DNA of 64,000 nt from Adhaeribacter swui (GTDB lineage Bacteria > Bacteroidota > Bacteroidia > Cytophagales > Hymenobacteraceae). The translations under genes were made by a program, and so were the position numbers. The notes beneath the pieces are model-generated. The model searched no databases. It worked only from the letters and a program-made list of their open reading frames with translations, and had not been told where the DNA came from. Shown here piece after piece: positions 36,849 to 45,894 of this stretch (positions are counted from its first letter, which is position 1; each line of letters opens with the position of its first letter). Location of the stretch: positions 4,160,585 to 4,224,584 of the forward strand of contig NZ_CP055156.1 in assembly GCF_014217805.1 (NCBI RefSeq), given 5' to 3'.

Positions 36849-37616
36849 TTAGTGGGCTGTTTCTTCAGTTTTAAATTCTTCTTTTATCCAGTCGTAGCCT
36901 TTTTCTTCCAGTTCCAGAGCTAAATCTTTGGTTCCGGACATTACAATACGACCATCGTATAATACATGCACAAAATCCGGCACAATGTATTCTAATAAAC
37001 GCTGGTAGTGAGTAATTAACACAAACGCATTATGCTCGTTCCGGATCTGGTTTACACCTTTGGCTACAATGCGTAAAGCATCAATATCGAGGCCGGAGTC
37101 AGTTTCGTCCATAATGGATAACTTAGGCTCCAACATAGCCAATTGCAGAATCTCGTTCCGCTTTTTCTCACCACCTGAGAAACCTTCATTTAACGAACGA
37201 TTTACCAGTTTGGATTGAAACTCAACCAGTTTTTGTTTTTCTTTAGTTAATTTTAAAAATTCTTTCGCTTCCAGAGCGGGCAATCCCCGGTGTTCCCGGA
37301 TTTCGTTTAAGGCCGTGCGTAGGAAGTTGATATTAGACACGCCCGGAATTTCTACCGGGTACTGGAAAGCCAGAAACAATCCCTCACGGGCCCGGATTTC
37401 GGGAGCCATATCCAGTAAATCTTTGCCATCGAAAAGTACTTCTCCTTCGGTAACCTCGTACGATTCCCGGCCGGCTAACACGGAGGATAATGAACTCTTA
37501 CCGGAACCGTTCGGGCCCATAATGGCGTGAACTTCTCCCGCCTTCACTTCCAGATTAATACCTTTTAAAATTTTTTTGCCTTCTACTTCGGCGTGCAAAT
37601 TTCTAATGCTCAGCAT
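36849..37616 (-). CDS. sufC: SufC ATPase of the Fe-S assembly scaffold
   Basis: A 255-residue ABC-type ATPase: Walker [12 protein letters not shown]-loop [12 protein letters not shown], signature [11 protein letters not shown], Walker [14 protein letters not shown] and the switch His ITHYQRLL. It is not a membrane transporter; it binds SufB and SufD and uses ATP to open the scaffold for cluster assembly. It lies 18 bases after sufB and 1 base before sufD. Confidence 0.97.
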   Translation of the reverse strand: MLSIRNLHAEVEGKKILKGINLEVKAGEVHAIMGPNGSGKSSLSSVLAGRESYEVTEGEVLFDGKDLLDMAPEIRAREGLFLAFQYPVEIPGVSNINFLRTALNEIREHRGLPALEAKEFLKLTKEKQKLVEFQSKLVNRSLNEGFSGGEKKRNEILQLAMLEPKLSIMDETDSGLDIDALRIVAKGVNQIRNEHNAFVLITHYQRLLEYIVPDFVHVLYDGRIVMSGTKDLALELEEKGYDWIKEEFKTEETAH

Positions 37617-37634
37617 TTAATATAAATTTTAATT

Positions 37635-39080
37635 TTAACCCACGCTACCTTCGAGGGTAATCGATAATAACTTTTGTGCTTCTACCGCAAATTCCATCGG
37701 TAGCTGATTTAATACTTCTTTGGCGTATCCGTTCACGATTAGCGCTACAGCTTTCTCCGAATCAATACCTCTTTGGTTCAGATAAAATATCTGGTCTTCG
37801 CCAATTTTAGAAGTTGTCGCTTCGTGCTCCACGGTGGCCGTGCTGTTCTTGGTTTCGATGTACGGAAAGGTGTGCGCACCGCAGTGGCTGCCAATTAGTA
37901 AGGAGTCGCACTGCGTAAAATTACGCGAGTTATCGGCTTTGTTACCAATTTGTACTAAACCACGATAGCTGTTATTGCTTTGTCCCGCCGAAATTCCTTT
38001 CGAAATAATCCGGCTCTTGGTGTTCTTTCCTAAATGGTACATTTTAGTACCAGTATCGGCAATTTGCTTATTACCAGTAACAGCTACCGAATAAAACTCA
38101 CCACTGGAGTTATCGCCTTGCAATATAACGGCCGGATATTTCCAGGTAATAGCGGAACCGGTTTCTACCTGAGTCCAGGATATTTTAGAATTGGCGCCTT
38201 TGCAGATACCGCGTTTGGTTACAAAATTATAAATTCCACCATTACCGTCTTTATCGCCGGGGTACCAGTTTTGCACCGTAGAGTATTTAATCTCGGCATT
38301 TTCCAGGGCAATTAATTCTACCACGGCGGCGTGTAACTGATTTTCGTCGCGCATGGGAGCAGTACAACCTTCCAGGTAACTTACGTAGCTGCCTTCGTCC
38401 GCAATAATTAAAGTACGCTCAAACTGGCCCGTGTTCTGGCTGTTAATCCGGAAGTAAGTAGATAATTCCATGGGGCAACGAACCCCTTTGGGGATGTACA
38501 CAAAAGACCCATCGGAAAACACTGCGGTATTAAGTGCCGCAAAAATGTTATCGGAATGCGGTACCACGGAGCCCAGGTATTTTTTAACTAACTCGGGGTG
38601 TTCCTGCACCGCTTCGGTAATAGAGCAGAAAATTATACCCAGCTCTTTTAATTTTTCTTTGTAGGTAGTAGCCACCGAAATACTATCGAAAACAGCATCT
38701 ACCGCCACGCCCGCTAAGGTTTTTTGCTCCGATAACGGAATACCCAACTTGGCAAAAGTAGCCAATAATTCCGGATCAACTTCGTCGAGGCTTTCGTACT
38801 TTTTCTTGTTCTTGGGAGCCGCGTAGTAAGAAATTTTTTGAAAATCCATTTCGGGCATCTCAAAGTTTTGCCAGTGCGGCATTTCTTCTTTCTGGAAAGC
38901 CTGATACCCTTTTAAACGCCAATCCAGCAACCAGGCCGGCTCGTTCTTTTTCTCAGAAATAAAATGGATAATGTCTTCGTCCAGACCGGCCGGGGCAATA
39001 TCCATTTCTATATCCGTCACAAAGCCGTACTCGTACTCTTTGGTGGCAAAGTCATTTATAATTTCGTTGCTATCTTTCAT
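37635..39080 (-). CDS. sufB: Fe-S cluster assembly scaffold subunit SufB
   Basis: A 481-residue SufB, the subunit on which the nascent cluster forms. Family blocks are [61 protein letters not shown] and the C-terminal [18 protein letters not shown]. The conserved cysteines near the cluster site (CTAP and HCGAH) are present. It lies 24 bases after the HesB/SufA gene and 18 bases before sufC. Confidence 0.97.
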   Translation of the reverse strand: MKDSNEIINDFATKEYEYGFVTDIEMDIAPAGLDEDIIHFISEKKNEPAWLLDWRLKGYQAFQKEEMPHWQNFEMPEMDFQKISYYAAPKNKKKYESLDEVDPELLATFAKLGIPLSEQKTLAGVAVDAVFDSISVATTYKEKLKELGIIFCSITEAVQEHPELVKKYLGSVVPHSDNIFAALNTAVFSDGSFVYIPKGVRCPMELSTYFRINSQNTGQFERTLIIADEGSYVSYLEGCTAPMRDENQLHAAVVELIALENAEIKYSTVQNWYPGDKDGNGGIYNFVTKRGICKGANSKISWTQVETGSAITWKYPAVILQGDNSSGEFYSVAVTGNKQIADTGTKMYHLGKNTKSRIISKGISAGQSNNSYRGLVQIGNKADNSRNFTQCDSLLIGSHCGAHTFPYIETKNSTATVEHEATTSKIGEDQIFYLNQRGIDSEKAVALIVNGYAKEVLNQLPMEFAVEAQKLLSITLEGSVG

Positions 39081-39104
39081 TCCGCCTCGTAAATTTTTTA
39101 AAAA

Positions 39105-39431
39105 TTAAACCGCAAAGCTCTCGCCGCAACTGCAAGTACGGGTGGCATTGGGGTTATTAAAAAACAAGCCTTTTCCGTTAAGGCCGTCCGAATAATCTAA
39201 TTCGGTACCGAATAAGTAAAGTAAACTTTTGCGGTCTACAATTACTTTAAGGTCTTTATCGGTGAATTCTTCGTCGGTTTCTTTTTTCTCCGAATCGAAT
39301 TGTAACTGGTATTCTAAACCAGAACAGCCGCCGCCTTTTACGCCTACGCGCACAAAGGTATCAGCATCTTTGTTTTCTTTTGCCATTAACTGGCTAATAT
39401 ATTCTTTTGCTTTAGTGGATACCGTAATCAT
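39105..39431 (-). CDS. sufA: HesB/IscA-type A-type carrier (SufA-like)
   Basis: A 108-residue A-type Fe-S carrier. The three ligand cysteines are at GGGCSGLEYQ and in the C-terminal TCSCGESFAV (CxC). It receives the cluster from SufBCD and delivers it to apoproteins. It is the first gene of the suf operon, 24 bases before sufB, and is divergent from the SufR-type regulator at 39782. The name sufA rests on operon position; ErpA or IscA-type function cannot be excluded. Confidence 0.93.
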   Translation of the reverse strand: MITVSTKAKEYISQLMAKENKDADTFVRVGVKGGGCSGLEYQLQFDSEKKETDEEFTDKDLKVIVDRKSLLYLFGTELDYSDGLNGKGLFFNNPNATRTCSCGESFAV

Positions 39432-39726
39432 ATTATTACTAGATTAATCAGTTAAAGAACAAATATTCCAAGTAATAGGTTGCAAAATAAACGCCTGCAT
39501 TTACATATTACCGCTGCAGTTACCTGTGAATAAGGTAGCCTGCTTTGGGTAAACCTATTGCCTAGGTAAATTATTGACTTTTAATTAACTATAAAATAAA
39601 GTACGCGCCTATTTGTTTTAAATTATGCTGTGTTTATAAAATAAATTTAGGTAGAAGCACGCTTTCTCCTATTTTCTTGTTTTAGCTTTATAAAGGTTAA
39701 ATAACGAACAACCTGGCCTAAAAAAC

Positions 39727-39734
39727 TATATTTG
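39727..39734 (+). promoter_or_regulatory. -7 promoter element of the regulator gene (TATATTTG)
   Basis: TATATTTG matches the Bacteroidota TAnnTTTG element, 47 bases upstream of the ATG at 39782. A TTG at the usual -33 spacing is not evident, which would fit a regulated promoter. The divergent suf operon starts at 39431, so the 350-base gap holds both promoters. Confidence 0.5.
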
Positions 39735-39781
39735 CATTTTTACAGCGCCTTACTCTATTAAAAGGCAAAGTTATTACAATA

Positions 39782-40447
39782 ATGAATAAAGCAAGTTATT
39801 CCTTGGAGAATAGTTTTATAAGTTCGCAATCGGCCACTGACCGGATCGTGATGGTTTTAAAAACCCAGGGTGCCCAAACTGCTGGAAATCTGGCAAAAAT
39901 ATTGGGCATTACCGGCGAAGGCGCCCGCTTGCACTTATTAAAATTAGCCGAAGAGGGTTTAGTACAAGCTACCTCCGAATCCAGGGGAGTAGGCCGGCCA
40001 ACCTTAAATTGGAGTTTAACAGCTGTTGGCAATGCTCGTTTTCCTAATGCGCACGGCGAGCTATCGACACAACTACTTAATACCATTAAAAACGAACTAG
40101 GCGATGCTATTCTGGAGCAAATAATAGATAAGAGAGGCGAAGATATTTTGCTGCGGTACGCCGAAGAATTAAAATCCTGCCATACTTTAGAAGAAAAAAT
40201 TGCCCGGTTTGCCACCATTCGCCAGCAAGAGGGTTACTTAGCCGACTGGGCCAAAGACGATCTGGGATTTTTGTTAGTAGAAAATCATTGCCCTATTTGC
40301 GCAGCGGCAAATGCCAGTCCGGCAATTTGCCAATCAGAACTGAAAATATTAAAACAAGTACTTGGCCCGGCAGTAAATGTGCAACGGGTAGAACATATTC
40401 TGGAAGGCGCCCGCCGATGTGCTTACCGTATTACCGTATTACACTAA
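39782..40447 (+). CDS. sufR: SufR-type iron-sulphur-responsive transcriptional regulator
   Basis: A 221-residue winged-helix regulator. The N-terminal ArsR-like HTH covers about residues 18-75 (GAQTAGNLAKILGITGEGARLHLLKLAEEGLVQ). The C-terminal half holds four Cys: two in ENHCPICAAAN, one in PAICQSE and one in ARRCAYRI. That is the SufR pattern for binding a [4Fe-4S] or [2Fe-2S] cluster. SufR represses suf genes when clusters are sufficient. Divergence from the suf operon strongly supports this role. DNA sites for it are not identifiable by eye. Confidence 0.9.
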   Translation: MNKASYSLENSFISSQSATDRIVMVLKTQGAQTAGNLAKILGITGEGARLHLLKLAEEGLVQATSESRGVGRPTLNWSLTAVGNARFPNAHGELSTQLLNTIKNELGDAILEQIIDKRGEDILLRYAEELKSCHTLEEKIARFATIRQQEGYLADWAKDDLGFLLVENHCPICAAANASPAICQSELKILKQVLGPAVNVQRVEHILEGARRCAYRITVLH

Positions 40448-40480
40448 CAAATTAAATTCATTAACCTGGTTAGCCAGGGT

Positions 40481-40519
40481 AAAGCAAAAAGCCAAAGTAC
40501 AACTTTGGCTTTTTGCTTT
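40481..40519. terminator. Bidirectional terminator between sufR and the ferredoxin gene
   Basis: An 18-bp perfect stem AAAGCAAAAAGCCAAAGT (40481-40498) with its complement at 40502-40519 and loop ACA. A-runs precede and T-runs follow, so the hairpin can end both convergent genes. Confidence 0.92.
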
Positions 40520-40547
40520 ATATTAAAAACGTTGCTGCTCCAACGAG

Positions 40548-40868
40548 TTAGTTCGATTCGCCCATAATTTTAAAAATTGCGCCTTCCAGGGTTTCGTTCA
40601 CCCGCAACTGGCACGATAAACGACTGTTAGGGCCGGCTTCGGGCAAGGTATCCAGCATATCTAGTTCGGTATCGTTTACGGGAGGCAAAGTTTCCGGAGC
40701 TTCCAGCACTTCTACGTGGCAGGTAGCACAAATGCCCATGCCACCGCACGTCGCCAGAATATCGTACTCCGAGGCTTTCAAAACTTCCATCAAGGATAAG
40801 TTAATACCTTCCGGAATCTCTAAATCCTGGCGGCTGCCATCCCGGTCGATAATGGTGAGGTTAATCAT
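40548..40868 (-). CDS. 2Fe-2S ferredoxin, adrenodoxin type
   Basis: A 106-residue electron carrier with cluster motif CGGMGICATCHV and the fourth Cys in LSCQLRV. The spacing C-x5-C-x2-C-x(about 35)-C is that of vertebrate/bacterial [2Fe-2S] ferredoxins. It is 14 bases downstream of the ferredoxin:NADP reductase gene, so the two encode an electron-transfer pair. Confidence 0.93.
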   Translation of the reverse strand: MINLTIIDRDGSRQDLEIPEGINLSLMEVLKASEYDILATCGGMGICATCHVEVLEAPETLPPVNDTELDMLDTLPEAGPNSRLSCQLRVNETLEGAIFKIMGESN

Positions 40869-40882
40869 AAAAATTTAAAAAA

Positions 40883-41887
40883 TTATAAAGCGTGAATACC
40901 GTTTACAGTAGTGTATTTAAAACTTAATTTTTGTTCCGGGAATACGTATTTAAAAGCGCTTTGTGCCATTAATGCTGCCTCATGGAAACCGCACAAAATT
41001 AACTTTAACTTGCCCGGATAGGTGTTAATGTCACCGATGGCGTAAATGCGTTCTACGTTGGTCATAAAATCTTTGGTATTTACCTCAATAGCCGATTTAT
41101 CGATGGCTAAATTCCAGTCGGCGATGGGTCCAAGTTTAGGCGTTAAACCAAAGAGCGGAATAAAGTAATCTACGTCGAGGTTTGTAACGCTTTTATCTTT
41201 TTGCACTACCGCAATTTCTTTTAAGTGGCCGTTACCGTTTAAAGCCGATACATTAGCATTTAAAATTAAGTTAATCTGGCCTTGTTCGGCTTTGGCAAAT
41301 ACTTTTTCCGCCGAATCGGGCGCTCCCCGGAACGTTTCGCCCCTATGGATTAGCGTTACTTCTTTGGCTATTTCGGATAAAAACAAAGTCCAATCCAGGG
41401 CCGAGTCGCCGCCACCGGCTAACACAATGCGCTTATCGCGGAACAATTCCGGGTTTTTAACCATGTACGCTACCCCTTTGCCTTCAAAATCTTCGAGGCG
41501 CTCCACGGCAGGTTTGCGGGGCTCAAAAGAACCTAAACCGGCGGCAATTACCACTACCTGGCAATGAATTTCGGTGTTTTCGTTGGAGGTTACCAGGTAA
41601 GAGCCATCTTCCTGGCGTTCCAGTTTTTCTACCCGTTCGCCCAAGGTAAAAGTAGGATGGAAAGGGTTAATCTGGTCCAGTAAGTTATTTACTAAGTCCT
41701 GGGCGTTAATGGCCGGAAAACCCGGAATATCATAAATAGGTTTCTGCGGATAGATCTCCGATAATTGACCGCCCACCTGGGGCAAAGCATCTATTAAATG
41801 GCAACGCATTTTTAATAAACCGGCTTCAAAAACAGCAAACAGCCCTACGGGCCCGGCACCAATAATGCATATATCAGTAGTTATCAT
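40883..41887 (-). CDS. Ferredoxin--NADP+ reductase, thioredoxin-reductase type
   Basis: A 334-residue flavoenzyme. N-terminal FAD site GAGPVGLFAVFEAGLL, the GQLSEIYPQKPIYDIPGF block, NADP site GGGDSALDW and a C-terminal second FAD motif YAIGDINTYPG. It lacks the CxxC pair of thioredoxin reductases, which identifies the ferredoxin-NADP reductase type 2 class of Firmicutes and Bacteroidetes. Co-transcribed with the ferredoxin gene at 40548, and led by a 270-base 5' leader with hairpins. Confidence 0.93.
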   Translation of the reverse strand: MITTDICIIGAGPVGLFAVFEAGLLKMRCHLIDALPQVGGQLSEIYPQKPIYDIPGFPAINAQDLVNNLLDQINPFHPTFTLGERVEKLERQEDGSYLVTSNENTEIHCQVVVIAAGLGSFEPRKPAVERLEDFEGKGVAYMVKNPELFRDKRIVLAGGGDSALDWTLFLSEIAKEVTLIHRGETFRGAPDSAEKVFAKAEQGQINLILNANVSALNGNGHLKEIAVVQKDKSVTNLDVDYFIPLFGLTPKLGPIADWNLAIDKSAIEVNTKDFMTNVERIYAIGDINTYPGKLKLILCGFHEAALMAQSAFKYVFPEQKLSFKYTTVNGIHAL

Positions 41888-42013
41888 GTTTAAAGAATTA
41901 TATAAAATTATAAAAAAAAGAAAAGCAGCACAAACTTGCCTTTGCGTATCAAAGACAATAACAATTTTAAAGAATTAAAGATTTAGAAAAGAGAGCCTTT
42001 TACGGGCGAGGAT

Positions 42014-42144
42014 AGTTGAAAGTCAACAGAGGATGCGTAGCTACCGACCTTCGGGTATTTAGCTACAACAACAGCAGTTGTTAGTTTGAAGAAAAGAAAT
42101 TATTAAAAAATTCTTCATTCTTAATTTTACAAGCAGGTACTTGT
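42014..42144 (-). other. Hairpin-rich leader of the ferredoxin reductase mRNA
   Basis: Between the predicted promoter and the ATG at 41887 lie about 265 bases of leader with four short hairpins: GTTGA/TCAAC (42015-42027), GTAGCTA/TAGCTAC with inner ACC/GGT (42037-42066), AACAAC/GTTGTT with loop AGCA (42067-42082) and ACAAG/CTTGT (42129-42144). No known riboswitch consensus was matched. It may regulate by RNA structure. Confidence 0.4.
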
Positions 42145-42152
42145 TTTATTTG

Positions 42153-42182
42153 CAAAAGTAACAGCTTTGGCTAATGAAACAA
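42153..42182 (-). promoter_or_regulatory. Promoter of the ferredoxin reductase operon (TTG-N19-TACTTTTG)
   Basis: On the minus strand TTG at 42182-42180 is followed 19 bases later by TACTTTTG (42160-42153), which fits the Bacteroidota consensus TTG-N17-23-TAnnTTTG well. It predicts a transcript starting near 42146 and a leader of roughly 260 bases. Confidence 0.65.
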
Positions 42183-42457
42183 GATAAATTCAATTAAAAA
42201 TAATTATTTTGAGCCAAATTAATTTTAAAAAATGCAAATGAAGAAATCTAATTCTTGCCGGAATAACTTACATCCTATGGCCGTTTTCTGGTTTGATGCG
42301 TGCCTAAAACAGAGTGCCGCTTGAATAAAATTAAAATTATGGTAGAAAAGCTAATTACAGTCCGGCATTCGTTTTCTCTAAAAATTAAGTAATATTGAAC
42401 TGAATTTTAAAAAAGCCCATTCGGGCAATTGGTAAAATCTTAAAAATTAAAAAATAA
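42183..42457. other. Intergenic region, no gene seen
   Basis: An AT-rich gap between the divergent ferredoxin reductase promoter and the four-helix membrane protein gene at 42458. No open frame with protein-like composition is seen on either strand. Confidence 0.5.
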
Positions 42458-42895
42458 ATGTACACCGGATTACAACATTTACATTCTTATTTAGCCTACC
42501 TGGTTTTACTGGGATTGTTAATCAGTTTAGGTAATTCTTTGCTGGGTTGGCTGCAAAATCGTCGCTTTCAAGATAAAGACCGGAAACGTTCTTTGCTCGG
42601 CTTAATTCCTGTGCATTTGCAATGGGTAATTGGGGTAATATTGTATTTTGTTTCGCCTTTAGGAGCGCCAAACGCATCCGGAGCGGCTATGAAAGATGCT
42701 ACTTCGCGCTTATATATTCTGGAGCATCCGCTTACTATGGTAATTGCCGTTATTTTAATAACGGTTGGTTACTCCCGGGCAAAACGCCTAAGAACCGACA
42801 ATGCCCGATTCAAGAATTTGGTTATTTTCTACGGTATTGGACTTTTGCTGGTACTTAGCCGTATTCCGTGGCAAGCGTGGTTTGATGCGAATTAA
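42458..42895 (+). CDS. Four-helix membrane protein, cytochrome b-like family
   Basis: A 145-residue protein with four helices (about 13-32, 52-68, 91-107 and 123-137) and conserved His in LQHLHSYLAY, IPVHLQWVI and ILEHPLTMV. It belongs to a Bacteroidota family that annotation pipelines often name cytochrome b, though heme binding is not proven. Paired His in separate helices would allow heme ligation. The gene stands alone and ends at a strong terminator. Confidence 0.75.
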   Translation: MYTGLQHLHSYLAYLVLLGLLISLGNSLLGWLQNRRFQDKDRKRSLLGLIPVHLQWVIGVILYFVSPLGAPNASGAAMKDATSRLYILEHPLTMVIAVILITVGYSRAKRLRTDNARFKNLVIFYGIGLLLVLSRIPWQAWFDAN

Positions 42896-43028
42896 GAAGA
42901 AATAAATTTTAAAATTTTTCATTTCTATACGTGGTTTGATTTTTAAATAAGTTTCTGCCTTTATTAATAATGCGGTTTTCTACAGCAATCTTATTTTAAA
43001 TCTAAATTTTGCCTTTTATAGAATTTTT

Positions 43029-43076
43029 AAAACCGGTTGATTAAGTTGGATCAAAACCTAATCAACCGGTTTTTTT
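43029..43076 (+). terminator. Terminator after the four-helix membrane protein gene
   Basis: Stem AAAACCGGTTGATTA (43029-43043) and complement TAATCAACCGGTTTT (43059-43073) with a run of T, 133 bases beyond the stop codon. The palindromic stem is long enough to act on both strands. Confidence 0.85.
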
Positions 43077-43239
43077 GATTTTTTGTAAATTTTTAAAATA
43101 AGTTTAACCGTATTCAAAGAACATTTTTGAAGGCAATAACTCTGGTTTAAATGAAGTACTTAACAATAGTTTAGAATTATATAATTAAATTAAATATATT
43201 CGCCACTTCATGTATTAACTAACTCATAAAATTTACCTA

Positions 43240-43482
43240 ATGGCAAAAGAAGCTAACATTACCGAGATTGTGCAAACCTTACAGGAAGCGCAACAAAACA
43301 AAGAACTTTTAGGAGCTTTAACTACTAGCCTGGAGCGTTATGTAGAGCAGCAAAAGAAGGGCTTAGAAGAATTAGAAACTTTGGTGGCTAAAGCTAAAGA
43401 CGGCAAGCTAACTATTAAAAAACGTGGTGGTTACCGGGGTAGAAAAAGCAAAAACGCTGAAAATACAGGCGCTACAGAATAA
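43240..43482 (+). CDS. Small helical basic protein, 80 residues
   Basis: An 80-residue protein: the first 50 residues are an amphipathic helix or coiled coil (LQEAQQNKELLGALTTSLER, then VEQQKKGLEELETLV), followed by a basic Gly/Lys/Arg tail (IKKRGGYRGRKSKN). The tail suggests RNA or DNA contact, but no family is recognised. TATATTCG about 45 bases upstream is close to a -7 element. It is followed by a classic terminator, so it is a monocistronic unit. Confidence 0.6.
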   Translation: MAKEANITEIVQTLQEAQQNKELLGALTTSLERYVEQQKKGLEELETLVAKAKDGKLTIKKRGGYRGRKSKNAENTGATE

Positions 43483-43505
43483 TTTTTTAAAAATTTGATA
43501 TACCA

Positions 43506-43535
43506 GAAAGTACACCTAAAGGTGTACTTTTTTTG
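43506..43535 (+). terminator. Terminator after the 80-residue gene
   Basis: Stem AAGTACACC (43508-43516) and GGTGTACTT (43521-43529) with loop TAAA, followed by seven T residues, 25 bases past the stop. Confidence 0.92.
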
Positions 43536-43657
43536 TTTAAATAAGTTTATCTAACGCGCCTCGTAAATTTGATAAAATGCTGATTGTGATATTATTGAAG
43601 AATTATTAAACCGGTTTTTAATATATGTGTCTTGTTATTATGTGCTAATTTAAAATT

Positions 43658-44428
43658 TTACAAATCGCGAAATCTAAGAAGAAGATAAGTGAGAAAAATA
43701 AACAAGGCAATGTAAGCAATGGCGGGCAACAAAGCAGCAGTTGGCGTAAGGGCTAAGCTGGGGCCGGTAAACGATTCGAGTACATCGCGGCCCGGCAGAG
43801 GGGTTAAGCTGGATAATACTTTCATCGGGAAGTACTGATCTACCTGGTCGGGAAAGCGCAGATGAATGAGCGGTTCTAAAATTTTAGCGTACACCAAAAA
43901 AGCAATAATGGCTAACCCGTTTTTCCGGATCAAAAACCCGAAGAACAAGGCCAAACTCATGTAGCCGATAGCTTGCACAAAGTAAAACAACAAGTGCCGG
44001 ATATCTTGTAATACTTTAGCCGTTGTTACATCTGGAGAATAAGTTAAGCCAAAAAACAAGCCAGTTCCGAGCAATACGCACGTGCCAAATGCCGCCAATA
44101 ATAAGATTACAGTAAACTTAGCGAGTACCACATCGCGCTTAAACCAACCATCAATTACCTGCTGACGCAAGGTCCGGAAACTGTATTCGTCGGTAGCCAG
44201 AATTATCAAAAGCACACCCCATAATAAATTAAAATAACTGGCAATGTAGGCTAACTTCAACCAAATGTCGGGGAAGTTATACAACGTAGGCCCAGCCGCC
44301 TGACCGTTAATCTCTACCTTGCTGCCCAGGTAAGCAAATAGCAAAAACAACCCGGTAAAAATTAATAAAATTGACCAGAAAGTGTGATATGGTACTAATT
44401 TACGCAGTTCAATTAAAAGCAAATTCAT
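43658..44428 (-). CDS. ABC transporter permease
   Basis: A 256-residue membrane protein with six helices in the ABC-2 style (about 15-35, 65-85, 105-130, 147-167, 172-190 and 230-250). No EAA loop and no extracellular domain are visible. Its first ATG overlaps the stop of the ATPase gene by 4 bases. With that gene it forms a two-component exporter, substrate unknown. No accessory protein or regulator is adjacent. Confidence 0.9.
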   Translation of the reverse strand: MNLLLIELRKLVPYHTFWSILLIFTGLFLLFAYLGSKVEINGQAAGPTLYNFPDIWLKLAYIASYFNLLWGVLLIILATDEYSFRTLRQQVIDGWFKRDVVLAKFTVILLLAAFGTCVLLGTGLFFGLTYSPDVTTAKVLQDIRHLLFYFVQAIGYMSLALFFGFLIRKNGLAIIAFLVYAKILEPLIHLRFPDQVDQYFPMKVLSSLTPLPGRDVLESFTGPSLALTPTAALLPAIAYIALFIFLTYLLLRFRDL

Positions 44429-45324
44429 GGAGCAGGGTAGTTGGTAATTTGTAGAAATTGCGACTCCAGACTTTTCTTTTTAACGGTGATTTGGCTTAAT
44501 ACCAAACCTTGCGCAAAAAAAGCCTGATTTAAATCGGAGCTCGTAAAACCGGGTTGTAAAGTTAAAGTTAACTGATGCGGCTCGGTTTTTACGAGAGTTA
44601 CTGGTAGTTGCGGCAACAAAGCCAATGCTGCTTGCTGGTCACCGGGTAGGCTGATAATAACCTGATCGTCTTTCGCCAGAATGGAACTTACCGAACCAGA
44701 TGCCCGCAGTATACCGGTTTGCAGCACGGCCACGTGGGTACATACTTTTTCTACCTCGTCAAGTAAATGGCTGGCCATAATTATGGTTTTACCTTCGCCG
44801 GCAATTTGTTTAATTAACTCCCGCACTTCGGCAATGCCTTGCGGGTCCAGGCCGTTGGTAGGTTCGTCTAGCACCAGTACGTCCGGGTTATTTAATAAGG
44901 CCGCGGCTAAAGCTAAACGTTGTTTCATGCCTAATGAAAATCCTTTAAACGCCGAATCTTTGCGGTTTAATAATCCGACCCTATCGAGCACGGCGGGTAT
45001 AACTTGATGCGACACGTTTTTAATATCCGCGGTAATTTGCAGGTTCTGGTACGCCGATAAGTAAGGATAAAAATTAGGAGTTTCCAGAATGGCGCCAATG
45101 CGGCGTTTGGTAGAGTGGCTGATTTTTTCGCCGAACCACGTGAAAGTACCCGAGGTAGCATGTAATACATCCAGCACAATGCCCAAGGTAGTGGTTTTGC
45201 CGCTGCCATTCGGGCCCAATAACCCATAAACGCTGCTGGCCTCCACGGTTAAGCTTACCTGGTTTAAGGCCAGTACTGAGCCATATTTTTTTGATAAATT
45301 ATTTATTTGCAGGACGGGTGCCAA
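44425..45324 (-). CDS. ABC transporter ATP-binding protein
   Basis: A 299-residue ATPase: Walker A GPNGSGKTTT, signature FSLGMKQRL (the degenerate form seen in bacitracin/antibiotic exporter ATPases such as BcrA), Walker B VLVLDEPTNGLDP and switch His MASHLLDEV. A C-terminal accessory domain of about 80 residues follows. It energises the permease encoded 4 bases overlapping downstream. Substrate could be a peptide antibiotic or a lipid; not determined. Confidence 0.93.
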   Translation of the reverse strand: MAPVLQINNLSKKYGSVLALNQVSLTVEASSVYGLLGPNGSGKTTTLGIVLDVLHATSGTFTWFGEKISHSTKRRIGAILETPNFYPYLSAYQNLQITADIKNVSHQVIPAVLDRVGLLNRKDSAFKGFSLGMKQRLALAAALLNNPDVLVLDEPTNGLDPQGIAEVRELIKQIAGEGKTIIMASHLLDEVEKVCTHVAVLQTGILRASGSVSSILAKDDQVIISLPGDQQAALALLPQLPVTLVKTEPHQLTLTLQPGFTSSDLNQAFFAQGLVLSQITVKKKSLESQFLQITNYPAP

Positions 45325-45415
45325 ATGTTTTTAATTAAGCCGTTATAGATTACTGAATTTATAGAGTAAGCGGAACAAAGTAAAAGTTTTGATTATTAAT
45401 TTATATGGGCAATTC

Positions 45416-45727
45416 TTAGCTTTGACCAGGCAATAACAAAACTTTTCGAACCGATTTAGTAAATAAAGGTTGATGTTTGAGCCGCTCCGGGTCTTGCCGG
45501 AAATTTTCAAAATCCTGGGTCGTAGGAAAGGTTAGTAGGTGAATTTCGTAAGGAAGCTCGTCCGTAGCATGCACAAAATTACTTTTATCCGGCCGGATTC
45601 GATACACTAACTCACCGTAATATTGGGGCAAGAGTGGTAACACCTGATCTTCGTATTTTAAAAAAGTTTCTTCTTCTCCTTTCCGAACATATACCAGTAA
45701 AGTAAGATACAGTTTCTCCGTTTCCAT
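45416..45727 (-). CDS. DUF1330-like ferredoxin-fold protein
   Basis: A 103-residue small protein with the dimeric alpha/beta-barrel look of the DUF1330/YciI/EthD groups (LYLTLLVYVRKGEEETFLKYEDQVLPLL, then a PTTQDFENFRQDPERL stretch). No catalytic residue is certain. It is separated from the ATPase gene by 91 bases and from the M14 peptidase by a long A/T tract, so it is probably monocistronic. Confidence 0.7.
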   Translation of the reverse strand: METEKLYLTLLVYVRKGEEETFLKYEDQVLPLLPQYYGELVYRIRPDKSNFVHATDELPYEIHLLTFPTTQDFENFRQDPERLKHQPLFTKSVRKVLLLPGQS

Positions 45728-45894
45728 ATTGCAAATTTTTAAAATTTAAAATTTAGATAATAGAGTTCCTGAATTCCTGGCCAGTTCTATTTCGGTATTT
45801 TATTTTTTAATTTTAATATAAGTCGGGTATTTTTTTAATTGAAAACCAATAAAAACGAATAGCATAAAGTTTTAAATAAAATCTTTTATTCACC

